Source: an uncultured Methylophilaceae bacterium (GTDB lineage: Bacteria; Pseudomonadota; Gammaproteobacteria; Burkholderiales; Methylophilaceae). Taken from it: a stretch of DNA of 64,000 nt. Position numbers and translations under genes: made by a program. The stretch is from the NCBI GenBank assembly GCA_903863255.1, contig CAIPBJ010000091.1:1-64000 (forward strand), written 5' to 3'. The notes below the pieces were generated by a model that saw only the letters and a program-made list of their open reading frames with translations, searched no databases and was not told where the DNA came from. Below, one piece after another: positions 9,137 to 18,179 of the stretch; within the stretch, counting starts at the first letter, position 1; each line of letters starts with the position of its first letter.

Positions 9137-10642
9137 ATGTTACCTACAATCGTATTAGTCGGTCGCCCAAATGTTGGTAAATCGACCCTTTACAATCGTC
9201 TTACAAAAAGCCGAGATGCCCTTGTGGCTGACATTCCTGGGCTCACTAGAGATCGTCACTACGGAAGAGGGGTAGGAGGGGACAAGCCATATCTGGTTGT
9301 TGATACGGGTGGATTTGAACCATTAGTCGATTCTGGAATATTAAAGGAGATGGCTAGGCAGACATTGATGGCTATTGATGAAGCCGATGTTGTTATATTC
9401 CTTGTCGATGGTCGACAAGGAATAACGCCTCAGGATAAAGTAATCGCCGATCGCTTGCGTAAGAGTCAAAGGCAAGTGCTTCTGGCGGTAAATAAAACAG
9501 AAGGTATGCAAAGGTCATTAGCAAGCGCCGAATTTCACGAGCTTGGCTTAGGTGACCCGTTATCGATTTCCTCAGCTCATGGTGAAGGAGTAAGGGATCT
9601 TATCGCATTGGCTTTAGAGCCTTTTGTTATTAACGAGACGGAACCTAATCATTCTGAAAATGAGAGCCCAAAAATTGCAATCGTTGGGCGTCCCAACGTT
9701 GGAAAATCTACTTTGGTAAATGCGCTTCTCGGTGAAGAGCGCGTCATTGCATTTGATGAGCCCGGCACCACGAGAGACTCTATATACATTGACTTACATC
9801 GAAATGGCAAAAATTACACAATAATCGATACGGCTGGCGTAAGGAAGCGCGGTCGTGTATTTGAAACAGTCGAAAAGTTCTCAGTGATCAAAACGATTCA
9901 ATCAATAGAAGAGGCAAACGTTGCTATATTGGTTGTGGATGCAAAAGAGGGTATTACAGAACAAGATGCACATGTGGCAGCTTACATTCTTGAAAGCGGC
10001 AGGGCATTGGTCGTTGCAATTAATAAATGGGATGGCCTGGATGATGATAAACGTGAATGGATAAAAAAGGAAATCGACCGAAAATTAAAATTCCTGGATT
10101 TCGCTAAATTTCATTATATTTCGGCTTTACGTAAAAAAGGATTGCCGGAATTATTTAATTCAGTTGATGAAGCCTATAAAGCTGCATTTGCAAAGCTATC
10201 TACTCCCCAACTTACCCGTGTATTAAGTGATGCTACATCCCAGCATCAGCCCCCTATAACAAAAGGGATTCGACCTAAACTTCGCTATGCCCACCAGGGT
10301 GGTAGCAATCCACCAATTGTAGTGATACACGGCAATCATATTGAGGGTGTGAGGGATAATTACAAAAGATTTTTGGAGGGGGTGTTTCGCAAGGCATTTC
10401 AATTGGCCGGAACGCCTTTGAGAATCCAATTCAATCAAGGAGATAATCCGTTCTCAGATACCGAGAAGCGTAAGCCAGGAGAAGGTATCGTGAGCATGAG
10501 GCGTCGTAAGACCGCTCAGCGTGCAGAGTTGAAAGCTAGAAAATTATCCGAAACAGACCCTGATTCAAAGGCCAATGTTAGAAACATCAAGCCCAAAAAT
10601 GTAACGAAGTCAGTTACCCAAAAAAGGAGAAAGGCCAGTTAA
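9137..10642 (+). CDS. der: Ribosome-assembly GTPase Der (EngA)
   Basis: A tandem-GTPase-domain protein needed for 50S subunit maturation. The first P-loop is GRPNVGKST (9-17), with DTGG and NKTEGM. The second P-loop GRPNVGKST is near residue 184, with DTAG and NKWDGL. A C-terminal KH-like domain follows. The NKTEGM and HELGLGDP segments in domain 1 resemble betaproteobacterial Der proteins. The protein is 501 residues because of a basic tail from about 470. ATG 9137 lies 3 bases after the bamB stop. It closes the operon; bamD is convergent downstream. Confidence 0.95.
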   Translation: MLPTIVLVGRPNVGKSTLYNRLTKSRDALVADIPGLTRDRHYGRGVGGDKPYLVVDTGGFEPLVDSGILKEMARQTLMAIDEADVVIFLVDGRQGITPQDKVIADRLRKSQRQVLLAVNKTEGMQRSLASAEFHELGLGDPLSISSAHGEGVRDLIALALEPFVINETEPNHSENESPKIAIVGRPNVGKSTLVNALLGEERVIAFDEPGTTRDSIYIDLHRNGKNYTIIDTAGVRKRGRVFETVEKFSVIKTIQSIEEANVAILVVDAKEGITEQDAHVAAYILESGRALVVAINKWDGLDDDKREWIKKEIDRKLKFLDFAKFHYISALRKKGLPELFNSVDEAYKAAFAKLSTPQLTRVLSDATSQHQPPITKGIRPKLRYAHQGGSNPPIVVIHGNHIEGVRDNYKRFLEGVFRKAFQLAGTPLRIQFNQGDNPFSDTEKRKPGEGIVSMRRRKTAQRAELKARKLSETDPDSKANVRNIKPKNVTKSVTQKRRKAS

Positions 10643-10684
10643 AAACAGGGTAGGTTGTGAATTAACTTCGTAGCTTAATCGTTT

Positions 10685-11485
10685 TTAAAACATATCCCAG
10701 AATTTCCACCAATCCCGGTGTTCTTTTGGAGCGTCGTTACGTAAGAATTTGCTATTTGGATAATTCTTATTCAGTACTCGCAATGTATCCTGTTTTAGAT
10801 CTTCTAACCCTAGTAAATCGTAGGCACTTACCATGATCACCAGTGCCTCTTCAACGCTAGTCGAATTTGGGTAGTTTTCAAGAACATATTTACAACGATT
10901 TACAGCCGCAACATATGCTGTTCTTTTCATGTAGTATCTAGCAACATGAAGTTCATGGCTTGCCAATGTGTCAACGAGATAGGTCATTCTAAGGGTGGCA
11001 TCTTTGACATATCGACTATCTGGATACCTTGTAACGAGCTCTTTGAAAGCAAGAAAGGATGAAGAAAGTGTTTTTGGGTCCCTGTCATCGATATTTTGTT
11101 TTGTTAGTTTTTCGATGATTCCACGCTCGTTAAACGTCGCTAGTCCACGCATGTAATAGGCATAATCTACATTTGGGTGGTTGGGATGCAATTTAATAAA
11201 ACGCTCGGCAGCTGCAAGACATGAAGTTGAGTCACTTCTTTTGTAGTAGGCATAAATTGTTTCTAGCTCTGATTGAGCTGCAAATTTGCCATGAGGATAA
11301 CGCGATTCGATGATCTGGAAATATTTAACGGCCTTTTCATAATCGCCATTTTGCATTCTTTCTTCAGCAGTTGAATAAATGTGTTCTGCAGTCCACCCTT
11401 TCGTTTCATCAATTTCAGTGGGACTGCCAAAAATACTGCAACCAGTGATCCAGAGTATTAAAATTAACGATAAACTATGCTTCAT
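10685..11485 (-). CDS. bamD: Outer-membrane protein assembly lipoprotein BamD
   Basis: An essential BAM lipoprotein made of TPR-like helices (266 residues). From ATG 11485 the N-terminus is a lipoprotein signal with lipobox ITGCS. It is followed by the family's W..E.IYSTAEERMQNGDYEKAVKYF and ESRYPHGKFAAQSELE blocks. The open frame extends 16 codons further upstream to 11533. That extension would bury the signal peptide and overlap rluD, so it is rejected. It is divergent from rluD with only 41 bases between the start codons, so the two promoters must overlap. Convergent with der. Confidence 0.93.
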   Translation of the reverse strand: MKHSLSLILILWITGCSIFGSPTEIDETKGWTAEHIYSTAEERMQNGDYEKAVKYFQIIESRYPHGKFAAQSELETIYAYYKRSDSTSCLAAAERFIKLHPNHPNVDYAYYMRGLATFNERGIIEKLTKQNIDDRDPKTLSSSFLAFKELVTRYPDSRYVKDATLRMTYLVDTLASHELHVARYYMKRTAYVAAVNRCKYVLENYPNSTSVEEALVIMVSAYDLLGLEDLKQDTLRVLNKNYPNSKFLRNDAPKEHRDWWKFWDMF

Positions 11486-11526
11486 TCGAGAGTCCAAATA
11501 AATAAAATTTTTATAGATTATAACTG

Positions 11527-12582
11527 ATGACACAAATCACTCCTATCACTCTCATTATCCCACAAGATTTAGGTGGTATGCGTTTAGATCAAGCATTACA
11601 GAAGTTGATGCCTGAATATTCTAGATCGCGACTTCAATCCTGGATCAAAGACGGCTCAGTTAAGCTTGAAAATCATATCGCTACGCCAAAGACCAAAGTT
11701 TGGGGCGGTGAAAATTTGCAAATAATTATGCAAGCCAATCCTGAGGAGTCTTCTTTCAAGCCCCAGGACATTCCATTGGATATTATCCATGAGGATGATC
11801 AGATTGTGGTGATTAATAAGTCACCAGGGATCGTCGTGCATCCTGCGGCAGGGAATTGGGAAGGGACGATGTTGAATGGTATCTTGTACCATTTTCCTAA
11901 TGCAAAAGACCTTCCCCGTGCTGGGATTGTACATCGTCTAGATAAAGATACGAGCGGATTGATGGTGGTTGCGAAGACGCTATCGGCTCAAACTAGCTTG
12001 GTTAGGCAGCTTCAGGCCAGAACAGTGAAGAGAGAATACCGTGCAATCGTTTGGGGACAAGTCTGGCAAAACGGTACAATCGATCAACCCATTGGCCGCG
12101 ACTCTCGTTCAAGAACAAAAATGGCTGTCAATAGAATGGGTAAGCCAGCAATAACAAGATATGAAGTGTTGGAGCGTTTTGCAGTACATACCTATTTAAG
12201 GTGCAATTTGGAAACGGGTCGAACACACCAGATTCGGGTTCATATGCAGCATCTAAAGGCCCCCTTAGTAGGAGATCCTCTTTACGGAATGAGGGGTATT
12301 ATTCCACTACGCATTATGAATCAGGATTTGGTTGATGCAGTTCAGAATTTCCCCAGGCAGGCTTTACATGCCATTAAATTGGGTTTGATTCATCCAGCTA
12401 CGAATCAACCCATGGAATGGCAAATCGATTTGGCTGATGATATGAAATCGTTATTGGAAGCCATGAGACTGATTCAACCAGAAGATATCGGGGAATCATT
12501 CGATTTTGATTATTCCGAAGGTGTTCCCATCGAATTCGATGATGAAGATTCAGAATTTGATGAAGATGATGAACAAGAATAA
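11527..12582 (+). CDS. rluD: 23S rRNA pseudouridine synthase RluD
   Basis: Makes pseudouridines 1911, 1915 and 1917 in helix 69 of 23S rRNA (E. coli numbering). An N-terminal S4-like RNA-binding domain (about 15-75, RLDQALQKLMPEYSRSRLQSW) is followed by the RluA-family catalytic domain with HRLDKDTSGL. The catalytic Asp is at residue 139, the same number as in E. coli RluD. A long acidic tail, mostly Asp and Glu, closes the 351-residue protein. The bamD-rluD-pgeF arrangement is widely conserved. The last 14 bases overlap the pgeF start. Confidence 0.94.
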   Translation: MTQITPITLIIPQDLGGMRLDQALQKLMPEYSRSRLQSWIKDGSVKLENHIATPKTKVWGGENLQIIMQANPEESSFKPQDIPLDIIHEDDQIVVINKSPGIVVHPAAGNWEGTMLNGILYHFPNAKDLPRAGIVHRLDKDTSGLMVVAKTLSAQTSLVRQLQARTVKREYRAIVWGQVWQNGTIDQPIGRDSRSRTKMAVNRMGKPAITRYEVLERFAVHTYLRCNLETGRTHQIRVHMQHLKAPLVGDPLYGMRGIIPLRIMNQDLVDAVQNFPRQALHAIKLGLIHPATNQPMEWQIDLADDMKSLLEAMRLIQPEDIGESFDFDYSEGVPIEFDDEDSEFDEDDEQE

Positions 12583-13306
12583 TCTGATTTTTCCTTCTTG
12601 GCCTGCGCCAAGATCAATCCATGCCATTCAGACCACACGAAACGGAGGAGTAAGCGATGGGCCTTATGCTAGCTTGAATCTTGCTGGGCATGTTGGCGAT
12701 GCGACTAAAAGTATAAGAATGAACCGTGAAATGTTGAGGTCATTTTTACCAAGTGATCCTGTCTGGTTGAAACAGACTCACAGTTCTATATGTATAAATG
12801 CATTTGAAGCAGGCATTAATGTCGAGGCCGATGCTTCATTTACAAATTCAATGAATGTGGTTTGTGTCGTGATGACGGCGGATTGTCTGCCGGTTTTATT
12901 ATGCAGCCGCTTGGGCAACGAGGTGGCTGCAATTCATGCTGGTTGGAAGGGGCTTTTAAATGGTGTAATCGAGTCTACTATTAATCAAATGCAAACCAAC
13001 CCATCAAATTTGTTAGCTTGGCTTGGACCTGCAATTGGACCTCAATCTTTTGAAGTCGGTAATGATGTTAGGGATGCATACATCGAACTTGATTCGGGCG
13101 CTAAAGCGGCATTTGTTGAATTTTCGGAAAATAAATGGTTGGCTGATCTTTATAAGTTGGCAACGATTCGATTGCGCGCTAAGGGTATTAGCCAGATCTA
13201 TGGGGGTGAATATTGCACGTTTAAAGATAAGGAGCATTTTTTCTCATATAGACGAGAAGGGAATACCGGACGTATGGCAAGTTTGATTTGGATAGGAAAT
13301 GATTGA
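12569..13306 (+). CDS. pgeF: Peptidoglycan editing factor PgeF (YfiH/DUF152 family)
   Basis: Multicopper-oxidase-like fold family acting in peptidoglycan quality control by removing wrongly incorporated amino acids from muropeptides. Seen are TTRNGGVSDGPYASLNL, the metal/active-site histidine in LKQTHSS, TADCLPVLL, and AAIHAGWKGLLNG with the second conserved histidine. The start is placed at ATG 12569, though an adjacent in-frame ATG at 12566 is equally possible. Longer readings back to 12506 lie inside rluD and add non-family sequence. The resulting length of 245 is typical. It is translationally coupled to rluD. Confidence 0.92.
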   Translation: MNKNNLIFPSWPAPRSIHAIQTTRNGGVSDGPYASLNLAGHVGDATKSIRMNREMLRSFLPSDPVWLKQTHSSICINAFEAGINVEADASFTNSMNVVCVVMTADCLPVLLCSRLGNEVAAIHAGWKGLLNGVIESTINQMQTNPSNLLAWLGPAIGPQSFEVGNDVRDAYIELDSGAKAAFVEFSENKWLADLYKLATIRLRAKGISQIYGGEYCTFKDKEHFFSYRREGNTGRMASLIWIGND

Positions 13307-13390
13307 AATATGACTGCCCGTCTGATTTTTAAACTTTTAATATATTCTAGACAATGTCAGAATGCGCGACTCAACAATTAGAGGTTTCCA

Positions 13391-14272
13391 ATGCTTTTAT
13401 TAAAATTTAGTTCACTGACTTGGATTGTGCTTGCCAGTATCCTTGGAGGCGGTCTAAGCGTTACTTGTGCAGCTTTAGTTGCATTAAGTGCCAGAACCTC
13501 CTGGGTGCCAATGCTTATCAGTTATGCAATTGGAGCGCTGTTAGGTGCCGTTTTCCTGGAAATCCTACCTCATGCCTTCCGTGAAGCAACTAATGTTGAA
13601 AGTATCGCCGTGACGATATTGCTGGGTATTTTGCTATTCTTTATTCTAGAAAAGTTGGTGCTTTGGCGGCATTGTCATGGTGATCACTGCGAAGTTCATG
13701 CTCCAAACAACGAAACCGTAACTGATAATAAGTCATCTGAAAAATATAAGGTTGCTGAGAGGAGTGATTTTCCGTCCATTCGGATTCCTGGGAAGAAGTC
13801 TGCATTGAATGATCATGATCATGGACGAAGTGGTTTAATGATTATGATTGGCGATACGTTCCATAATTTTGTGGATGGTATACTGATCGCCGCTGCTTTC
13901 ATGTCAGATATCCAGCTTGGTTTAGTTACAGCGATTGCGATCATTGCGCATGAGATTCCTCAGGAAGTTGGGGATTTCCTAATTTTGTTGCATTCAGGGT
14001 ATTCAAAAAGGCAGGCTATTGTTCTAAATTTGTTAGCCAGTTTGGCAACACTGGCTGGCGGTTTAATGGCATATTTTGCATTAAGAACACTCCAAAATTG
14101 GATACCTAATATCCTTGGCTTAGCTGCAGCTAGTATGATCTACGTTTCAGTAGCAGACCTTATACCTGGACTTCATAAAAGAACTGAGTTATCTGCGACG
14201 GTAAGTCAAGTGATACTAATTGGATTAGGGGTATTATCAATCTGGTTCACTCGCACCATGCTTGGGGAGTAG
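13391..14272 (+). CDS. ZIP-family divalent metal transporter
   Basis: A polytopic inner-membrane protein of 293 residues with about eight hydrophobic segments. The two ZIP metal-site motifs are intact: HNFVDG (H158, N159, D162) in TM4 and HEIPQE (H187, E188, E192) in TM5. A His-rich cytoplasmic loop at about residues 97-107 (HCHGDHCEVH), plus NDHDHG before TM4, probably handles metal. The family moves Zn2+ or Fe2+ into the cytoplasm; the direction and substrate here are not shown. ATG 13391 is preceded by AGAGG. Its 3' end overlaps a small convergent gene by 36 bases. Confidence 0.88.
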   Translation: MLLLKFSSLTWIVLASILGGGLSVTCAALVALSARTSWVPMLISYAIGALLGAVFLEILPHAFREATNVESIAVTILLGILLFFILEKLVLWRHCHGDHCEVHAPNNETVTDNKSSEKYKVAERSDFPSIRIPGKKSALNDHDHGRSGLMIMIGDTFHNFVDGILIAAAFMSDIQLGLVTAIAIIAHEIPQEVGDFLILLHSGYSKRQAIVLNLLASLATLAGGLMAYFALRTLQNWIPNILGLAAASMIYVSVADLIPGLHKRTELSATVSQVILIGLGVLSIWFTRTMLGE

Positions 14273-14440
14273 TTTTTTGTCCTTGTTTCGTTTTCGTTGA
14301 GGTGTTCCAATTAGCCATAGGAATAATCCGCAAGGGAACAAACCAAAAAATACAAATGTAAGTACACTGGCTGTTAAATTAGGTTCAGTAGAAGACATCA
14401 GCAATGTAACGTAGATCCAGGCAATGGCAATAATATACAT
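14237..14440 (-). CDS. Small conserved-looking membrane protein, function unknown
   Basis: A 67-residue protein with two hydrophobic helices (about residues 1-15 and 24-45), then a positively charged tail (GTPQRKRNKDKK). The pattern M(Y)xIAIAW.YVT, then xLTFxFFGLxPxGLxLWLxGTP, resembles small inner-membrane proteins I recall from Betaproteobacteria; this comes from memory, not a search. It fills the gap between the ZIP gene and rimO and is divergent from rimO by 20 bases. Its 3' end overlaps the ZIP gene antisense. The function is unknown. Confidence 0.7.
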   Translation of the reverse strand: MYIIAIAWIYVTLLMSSTEPNLTASVLTFVFFGLFPCGLFLWLIGTPQRKRNKDKKLLPKHGASEPD

Positions 14441-14460
14441 TTTAACTTTTAATCAAGAGT

Positions 14461-15792
14461 ATGAAATTGAAGAAAAAAAATCCTAAAGTAGGTTTCGTTT
14501 CACTGGGGTGTCCTAAAGCGTCTTCTGACGCAGAACGTATTCTCACTCAATTGCGAGCAGAAGGCTATGAGATTTCAAGCTCATACGAAAAATCTGATCT
14601 TGTTGTTGTAAACACCTGTGGTTTTATTGAAAGTGCAGTCGATGAATCGCTTGATGCAATCGGTGAGGCTTTAAACAGAAATGGTAAAGTGATTGTAACG
14701 GGTTGTCTTGGAGCAAAAGGTGAGATTGTTCAAAAGACACACCCTTCAGTTCTTGCTGTTACAGGTCCGCATGCCCTTGATGAAGTAATGTCGGCCATTC
14801 ATGATAATCTCCCCAAACCTCATGATCCTTATACCGACTTGGTTCCCCCTCAGGGCATACGACTGACACCCAAGCACTACGCCTATTTAAAAATATCCGA
14901 AGGATGTAATCACAGATGTAGCTTTTGTATTATTCCCTCTTTAAGAGGGGATTTGGTTAGTCGACCAATTGGAGAGGTTTTGAATGAGGCTGAGACGCTT
15001 GTTAATTCAGGCGTTTCAGAATTGTTAGTAATATCACAGGACACCAGTGCTTATGGTGTGGATATCAAATATCGAACAGGCTTCTGGAACGGGCGTCCTG
15101 TCAAGACGCGAATGACTGAACTTGCGAGCGCATTAGGTGAGCTTGGCATTTGGGTTAGAATGCATTATGTGTATCCTTATCCTCATGTTGACGAGATCAT
15201 ACCATTGATGGCTGATGGGCTAATTCTGCCTTATCTTGACGTACCATTTCAACACGCAAGTCCCGCATTGTTAAAATCGATGAAAAGGCCCGCAAACTCG
15301 GAAAATAATCTTGAGCGAATTAAATCGTGGAGAGAGATCTGTCCCGAGATTACTATTAGAAGTACATTTATAGTGGGTTTTCCTGGAGAGACCGAGCAGA
15401 ATTTCGAAGAGTTGCTTGATTTTATAAGATTGGCTCAATTAGACCGCGTTGGATGCTTTACTTATTCACCCGTTGAAGGTGCAGATGCAAATAATCTACC
15501 TAATCATGTACCGGAGGAGTTAAAAAAAGAGAGGTTGGCTCGATTTATGGAAATTCAAGAGGGTATAAGTGCTGAGAAGCTCAAGAAAAAGATTGGCTCT
15601 ATTGAAACGGTGTTGGTAGACGAAGTTCAAGGTGAACAAGCGATTGCAAGATCCCGCGCAGATGCCCCCGAAATAGATGGGGTCGTATATCTTTCAAATG
15701 CAGAGGGGTTATATGCAGGTGACCTAGTTGAGGTTGAAATCGTAAATTCTGATGGGCATGATTTGTGGGCAGAACCCCCAAGCAGAATCTAA
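14461..15792 (+). CDS. rimO: Ribosomal protein S12 methylthiotransferase RimO
   Basis: A radical-SAM methylthiotransferase that modifies Asp of ribosomal protein S12. The N-terminal UPF0004 domain has cluster cysteines C17, C53 and C82 (LGCPKA, VNTCGF, VTGCLG). The radical-SAM cysteines are C149, C153 and C156 (GCNHRCSFC). A C-terminal TRAM domain starts at about residue 375. The first three positions coincide with those of E. coli RimO. The S12-specific signature [12 protein letters not shown] separates it from MiaB. ATG 14461 follows AGAGT. It ends 4 bases into a convergent small gene. Confidence 0.96.
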   Translation: MKLKKKNPKVGFVSLGCPKASSDAERILTQLRAEGYEISSSYEKSDLVVVNTCGFIESAVDESLDAIGEALNRNGKVIVTGCLGAKGEIVQKTHPSVLAVTGPHALDEVMSAIHDNLPKPHDPYTDLVPPQGIRLTPKHYAYLKISEGCNHRCSFCIIPSLRGDLVSRPIGEVLNEAETLVNSGVSELLVISQDTSAYGVDIKYRTGFWNGRPVKTRMTELASALGELGIWVRMHYVYPYPHVDEIIPLMADGLILPYLDVPFQHASPALLKSMKRPANSENNLERIKSWREICPEITIRSTFIVGFPGETEQNFEELLDFIRLAQLDRVGCFTYSPVEGADANNLPNHVPEELKKERLARFMEIQEGISAEKLKKKIGSIETVLVDEVQGEQAIARSRADAPEIDGVVYLSNAEGLYAGDLVEVEIVNSDGHDLWAEPPSRI

Positions 15793-16112
15793 GCGAACAG
15801 ATCGGAAATCAGGGGAGCTGGACGTTCTATATCGGCTCTTTCTTCAAAACAATCCAGCGTATAAGGGCAACGCATCAGTTTTTGCTTTGATTTCAACTTC
15901 TTATTAGTCAAACTCTCTTTGGCGACGAAGGGAGTCTGGCTTATTCTTATGTAACCGGACACAGTCAATTTATTATTGGTCGTTTCAAAAGTACTGAGCG
16001 GGTTGTCTATGTTTTGAAGTGTAACAATACCTTTATGGACTTTAAGTACGTTATACATGACAAATCTACTTGGAGTCTGCTTGCCGTAAATTTCGCCTTG
16101 TCTGATATCCAT
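15789..16112 (-). CDS. Uncharacterised 107-residue protein
   Basis: I do not recognise this protein. It starts [12 protein letters not shown], has a beta-rich first half ([22 protein letters not shown]), a basic middle ([11 protein letters not shown]) and CPYTLDC near the end. There is no signal peptide or membrane segment. It is probably real: it fills the rimO-tetR gap exactly, has a Shine-Dalgarno AAGGA five bases before ATG 16112, and its stop overlaps the convergent rimO stop by 4 bases. The two cysteines in C-P-Y-T-L-D-C might bind metal or form a disulfide (inference). Confidence 0.65.
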   Translation of the reverse strand: MDIRQGEIYGKQTPSRFVMYNVLKVHKGIVTLQNIDNPLSTFETTNNKLTVSGYIRISQTPFVAKESLTNKKLKSKQKLMRCPYTLDCFEERADIERPAPLISDLFA

Positions 16113-16223
16113 AAAATCCTTCAGATATTTACTTAAAAATAACGGGATAAATTATATTTTACAATATATTATATGATTTTATTAAAGTAAAGTACCTTTT
16201 GCCAACTTAAACCTTAATATCAG

Positions 16224-16841
16224 TTAGTTTCTTCTAAGATTGATGTGGGACTGGATAAGTTCTTTGGGGTTTTCGCGGAATTGCATACCTTCAGCGTCTT
16301 TTACCCACATATGTAAGAGTCCGGAAAAGAAAAGATGTGTGTCATAAGCCAAGGCATCTGGACTGGCCGATTTTCTTAGCAGACCCAGTTCTTGGGCTTT
16401 TTCATAAGAGATTCGTATTTTTTCGATAATTCGAGAGCAGTTTAAAATTATTTGCTGCAGAACTTGTGTGAAATCATCAACATATTCACACTTGATCATC
16501 ATGATCTCATAGATTTCCCTTGTCTCTTTATTTTCGCTCAATAATTCAATTGTTCCGCACAAAAAATTCTCAATAGCGGTCAATGGATCCTCTGAACCGT
16601 TTTCAAGAAACGTCTCATCCATCCTGTCAATCAATGGAAGGATGACTCGTTCCCTCATGGCATGAAAGAGTTCGCTCTTGTTTGTAAAATGCCAATAAAC
16701 TGCTCCCCGCGTCACCCCGGCATGGCAGGCGATTTGCTCGAGTGTGGTTCTACTTACGCCCTTAGAAAGAAAAACTTCTCTTGCAGAGTTGATGATTCTT
16801 TCTCTTGTTAATTCAGCGTCTTCCTTACTTTTGCGAACCAT
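16224..16841 (-). CDS. TetR-family repressor of the RND efflux operon (AcrR/TtgR-like)
   Basis: 205 residues. The N-terminal TetR helix-turn-helix covers about 12-58: TRERIINSAREVFLSKG, then SRTTLEQIACHAGVTRGAVYWHF, very close to the AcrR/TtgR consensus. The C-terminal ligand-binding domain resembles TetR_C of the AcrR type (FFSGLLHMWVKD). It is transcribed divergently from acrA with an AcrR-like 24-base operator between them. This supports local repression of both genes, relieved by toxic ligands. The regulatory logic is inferred from context. Confidence 0.9.
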   Translation of the reverse strand: MVRKSKEDAELTRERIINSAREVFLSKGVSRTTLEQIACHAGVTRGAVYWHFTNKSELFHAMRERVILPLIDRMDETFLENGSEDPLTAIENFLCGTIELLSENKETREIYEIMMIKCEYVDDFTQVLQQIILNCSRIIEKIRISYEKAQELGLLRKSASPDALAYDTHLFFSGLLHMWVKDAEGMQFRENPKELIQSHINLRRN

Positions 16842-16869
16842 AAATAGAGTTTTCCAAATAAAAAGTATT

Positions 16870-16893
16870 TACATACATTCTTGATTGTATATA
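16870..16893. promoter_or_regulatory. Predicted TetR/AcrR-type operator
   Basis: A 24-base near-palindrome in the tetR/acrA divergent gap. The left arm TACATACATT and right arm ATTGTATATA (reverse complement TATATACAAT) are separated by CTTG, with 8 of 10 arm positions paired. The E. coli AcrR site is recalled as a 24-base palindrome with arms TACATACATT and AATGTATGTA. The left arm is identical and the right arm differs at two positions. The site covers the probable -35 of acrA. Confidence 0.75.
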
Positions 16894-16913
16894 ATTTATC
16901 ATCTATTTACTAT
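16885..16913 (+). promoter_or_regulatory. Candidate sigma70 promoter of the acrA-acrB-oprM operon
   Basis: -35 TTGTAT (16885-16890), a 17-base spacer and -10 TACTAT (16908-16913), with acrA ATG 42 bases downstream. The -35 lies inside the predicted TetR-family operator, as expected for repression by occlusion. Found by eye only. Confidence 0.5.
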
Positions 16914-16954
16914 CTATGGCAATGTTTGCCGTTTAATCAAACACGGGGTCACGC

Positions 16955-18172
16955 ATGATTTTATTACAAACGCTATTAAAACTGTCTAGTTCACTGATAA
17001 AACATTCATTTCAGTCTGCTTTTATTATGTTGGCGGTTATCAGTTTAGTCTCTTGTAATAAAAACGATACGTCCAATCCCTCTCAATCAATGAAGAGCAT
17101 GGCTGTCCCTGTTACTTTCTTAAAGGTTACTCAGTCTTCTGTTCCCATAAGTGCAGAGGCAGTTGCTCAAACTGAGGGGGCAAAGGAAGTAGAAATTAGA
17201 CCGCGCGTCGGTGGAATTCTAATCAAAAGGCTTTATGAGGAAGGCGCCCCAGTCAAACAAGGGCAAGTCATGTTTTTAATAGATCCTGTACCATACCAAA
17301 TTGCTTTGTCTCAAGCAAAAGCCCAATTGGCTCAGCAAACTGCTCGTGTTGAACAAACTAAACGTGAGGAAGCCAGGCTAAAGCATTTGCTTGATACACA
17401 ATCAGTAAGTCAACGTGAATATGATAATGCGGTATCCGACAGTGCAACTGGAATTGCCTTGCTCCAGGAATCTGAGGCAGCTGTAAAATCTGCAGAGCTG
17501 AATCTCTCCTATACTACCGTTACTGCTCCTGTAAGCGGAATAGCAGGTCGCTTCCAATATTCTGAAGGTGCTCTGGTATCAGCGAACACAAGTCTTCTGA
17601 CTAATATAGTTCAAATTTCACCTATTTGGGTCCGATTCAGTTTTTCAGACAATGACATTGCTCAATTAGGCGGGAATATCAATGAAAAGAACATTAAGGA
17701 AGTTTCTTTGACATTGCCTGATGGAAGCGATTATCAACAAAAAGGCAAGTTGAATTTTGCTGCAAGCCAGATAGACCCGGCTTTGGGAACACTTCAATTA
17801 AGGGCTACGTTTGAAAATAAAGATCATCGGTTGTTACCCGGTCAATTTGTTAGGGCTCATGTTGTCACCGGAATCAAGGACGGGGTATTTATCATCCCGC
17901 AGACAGCGGTTCTCACGAACGATCAGGGTAAATATGTGTTCGTTGTAAATGAAAAGAATGAGGCCACTGTTAAACCGGTTGTGGTTGGCGAATGGGTTGG
18001 CGAAAATTGGGTCATCCTTAAGGGTTTGAATTCGGGTGACAAGGTGATTATTGATAATCTAATAAAATTACATCCGGGTGCAAGTGTCGACCCTCATCCA
18101 TTTAATGTGGTGTCTGACAAATCAAAATCAAGCGACCAGCTAGATTCTAAGCAAGAAAATAACGGTAAGTGA
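16955..18172 (+). CDS. RND efflux periplasmic adaptor lipoprotein (AcrA/MexA family)
   Basis: Membrane-fusion subunit bridging the inner-membrane pump and outer-membrane channel. Lipobox LVSC has Cys at residue 34 after a rather long N-region. The order is beta-barrel/lipoyl half (EIRPRVGGILIKRLYEEGAPVKQGQ), coiled-coil hairpin (QAKAQLAQQTARVEQTKREEARL), second lipoyl half (YTTVTAPVSGIAGR), then beta-barrel and membrane-proximal domains. The length is 405. ATG 16955 is the first start in the tetR-divergent operon. It lies 7 bases upstream of the pump gene. Confidence 0.92.
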   Translation: MILLQTLLKLSSSLIKHSFQSAFIMLAVISLVSCNKNDTSNPSQSMKSMAVPVTFLKVTQSSVPISAEAVAQTEGAKEVEIRPRVGGILIKRLYEEGAPVKQGQVMFLIDPVPYQIALSQAKAQLAQQTARVEQTKREEARLKHLLDTQSVSQREYDNAVSDSATGIALLQESEAAVKSAELNLSYTTVTAPVSGIAGRFQYSEGALVSANTSLLTNIVQISPIWVRFSFSDNDIAQLGGNINEKNIKEVSLTLPDGSDYQQKGKLNFAASQIDPALGTLQLRATFENKDHRLLPGQFVRAHVVTGIKDGVFIIPQTAVLTNDQGKYVFVVNEKNEATVKPVVVGEWVGENWVILKGLNSGDKVIIDNLIKLHPGASVDPHPFNVVSDKSKSSDQLDSKQENNGK

Positions 18173-18179
18173 GAAAAAT

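Noticed and set aside
11486-11533. N-terminal extension of bamD
   Set aside because: Would place residues before a clear lipoprotein signal peptide and overlap rluD.
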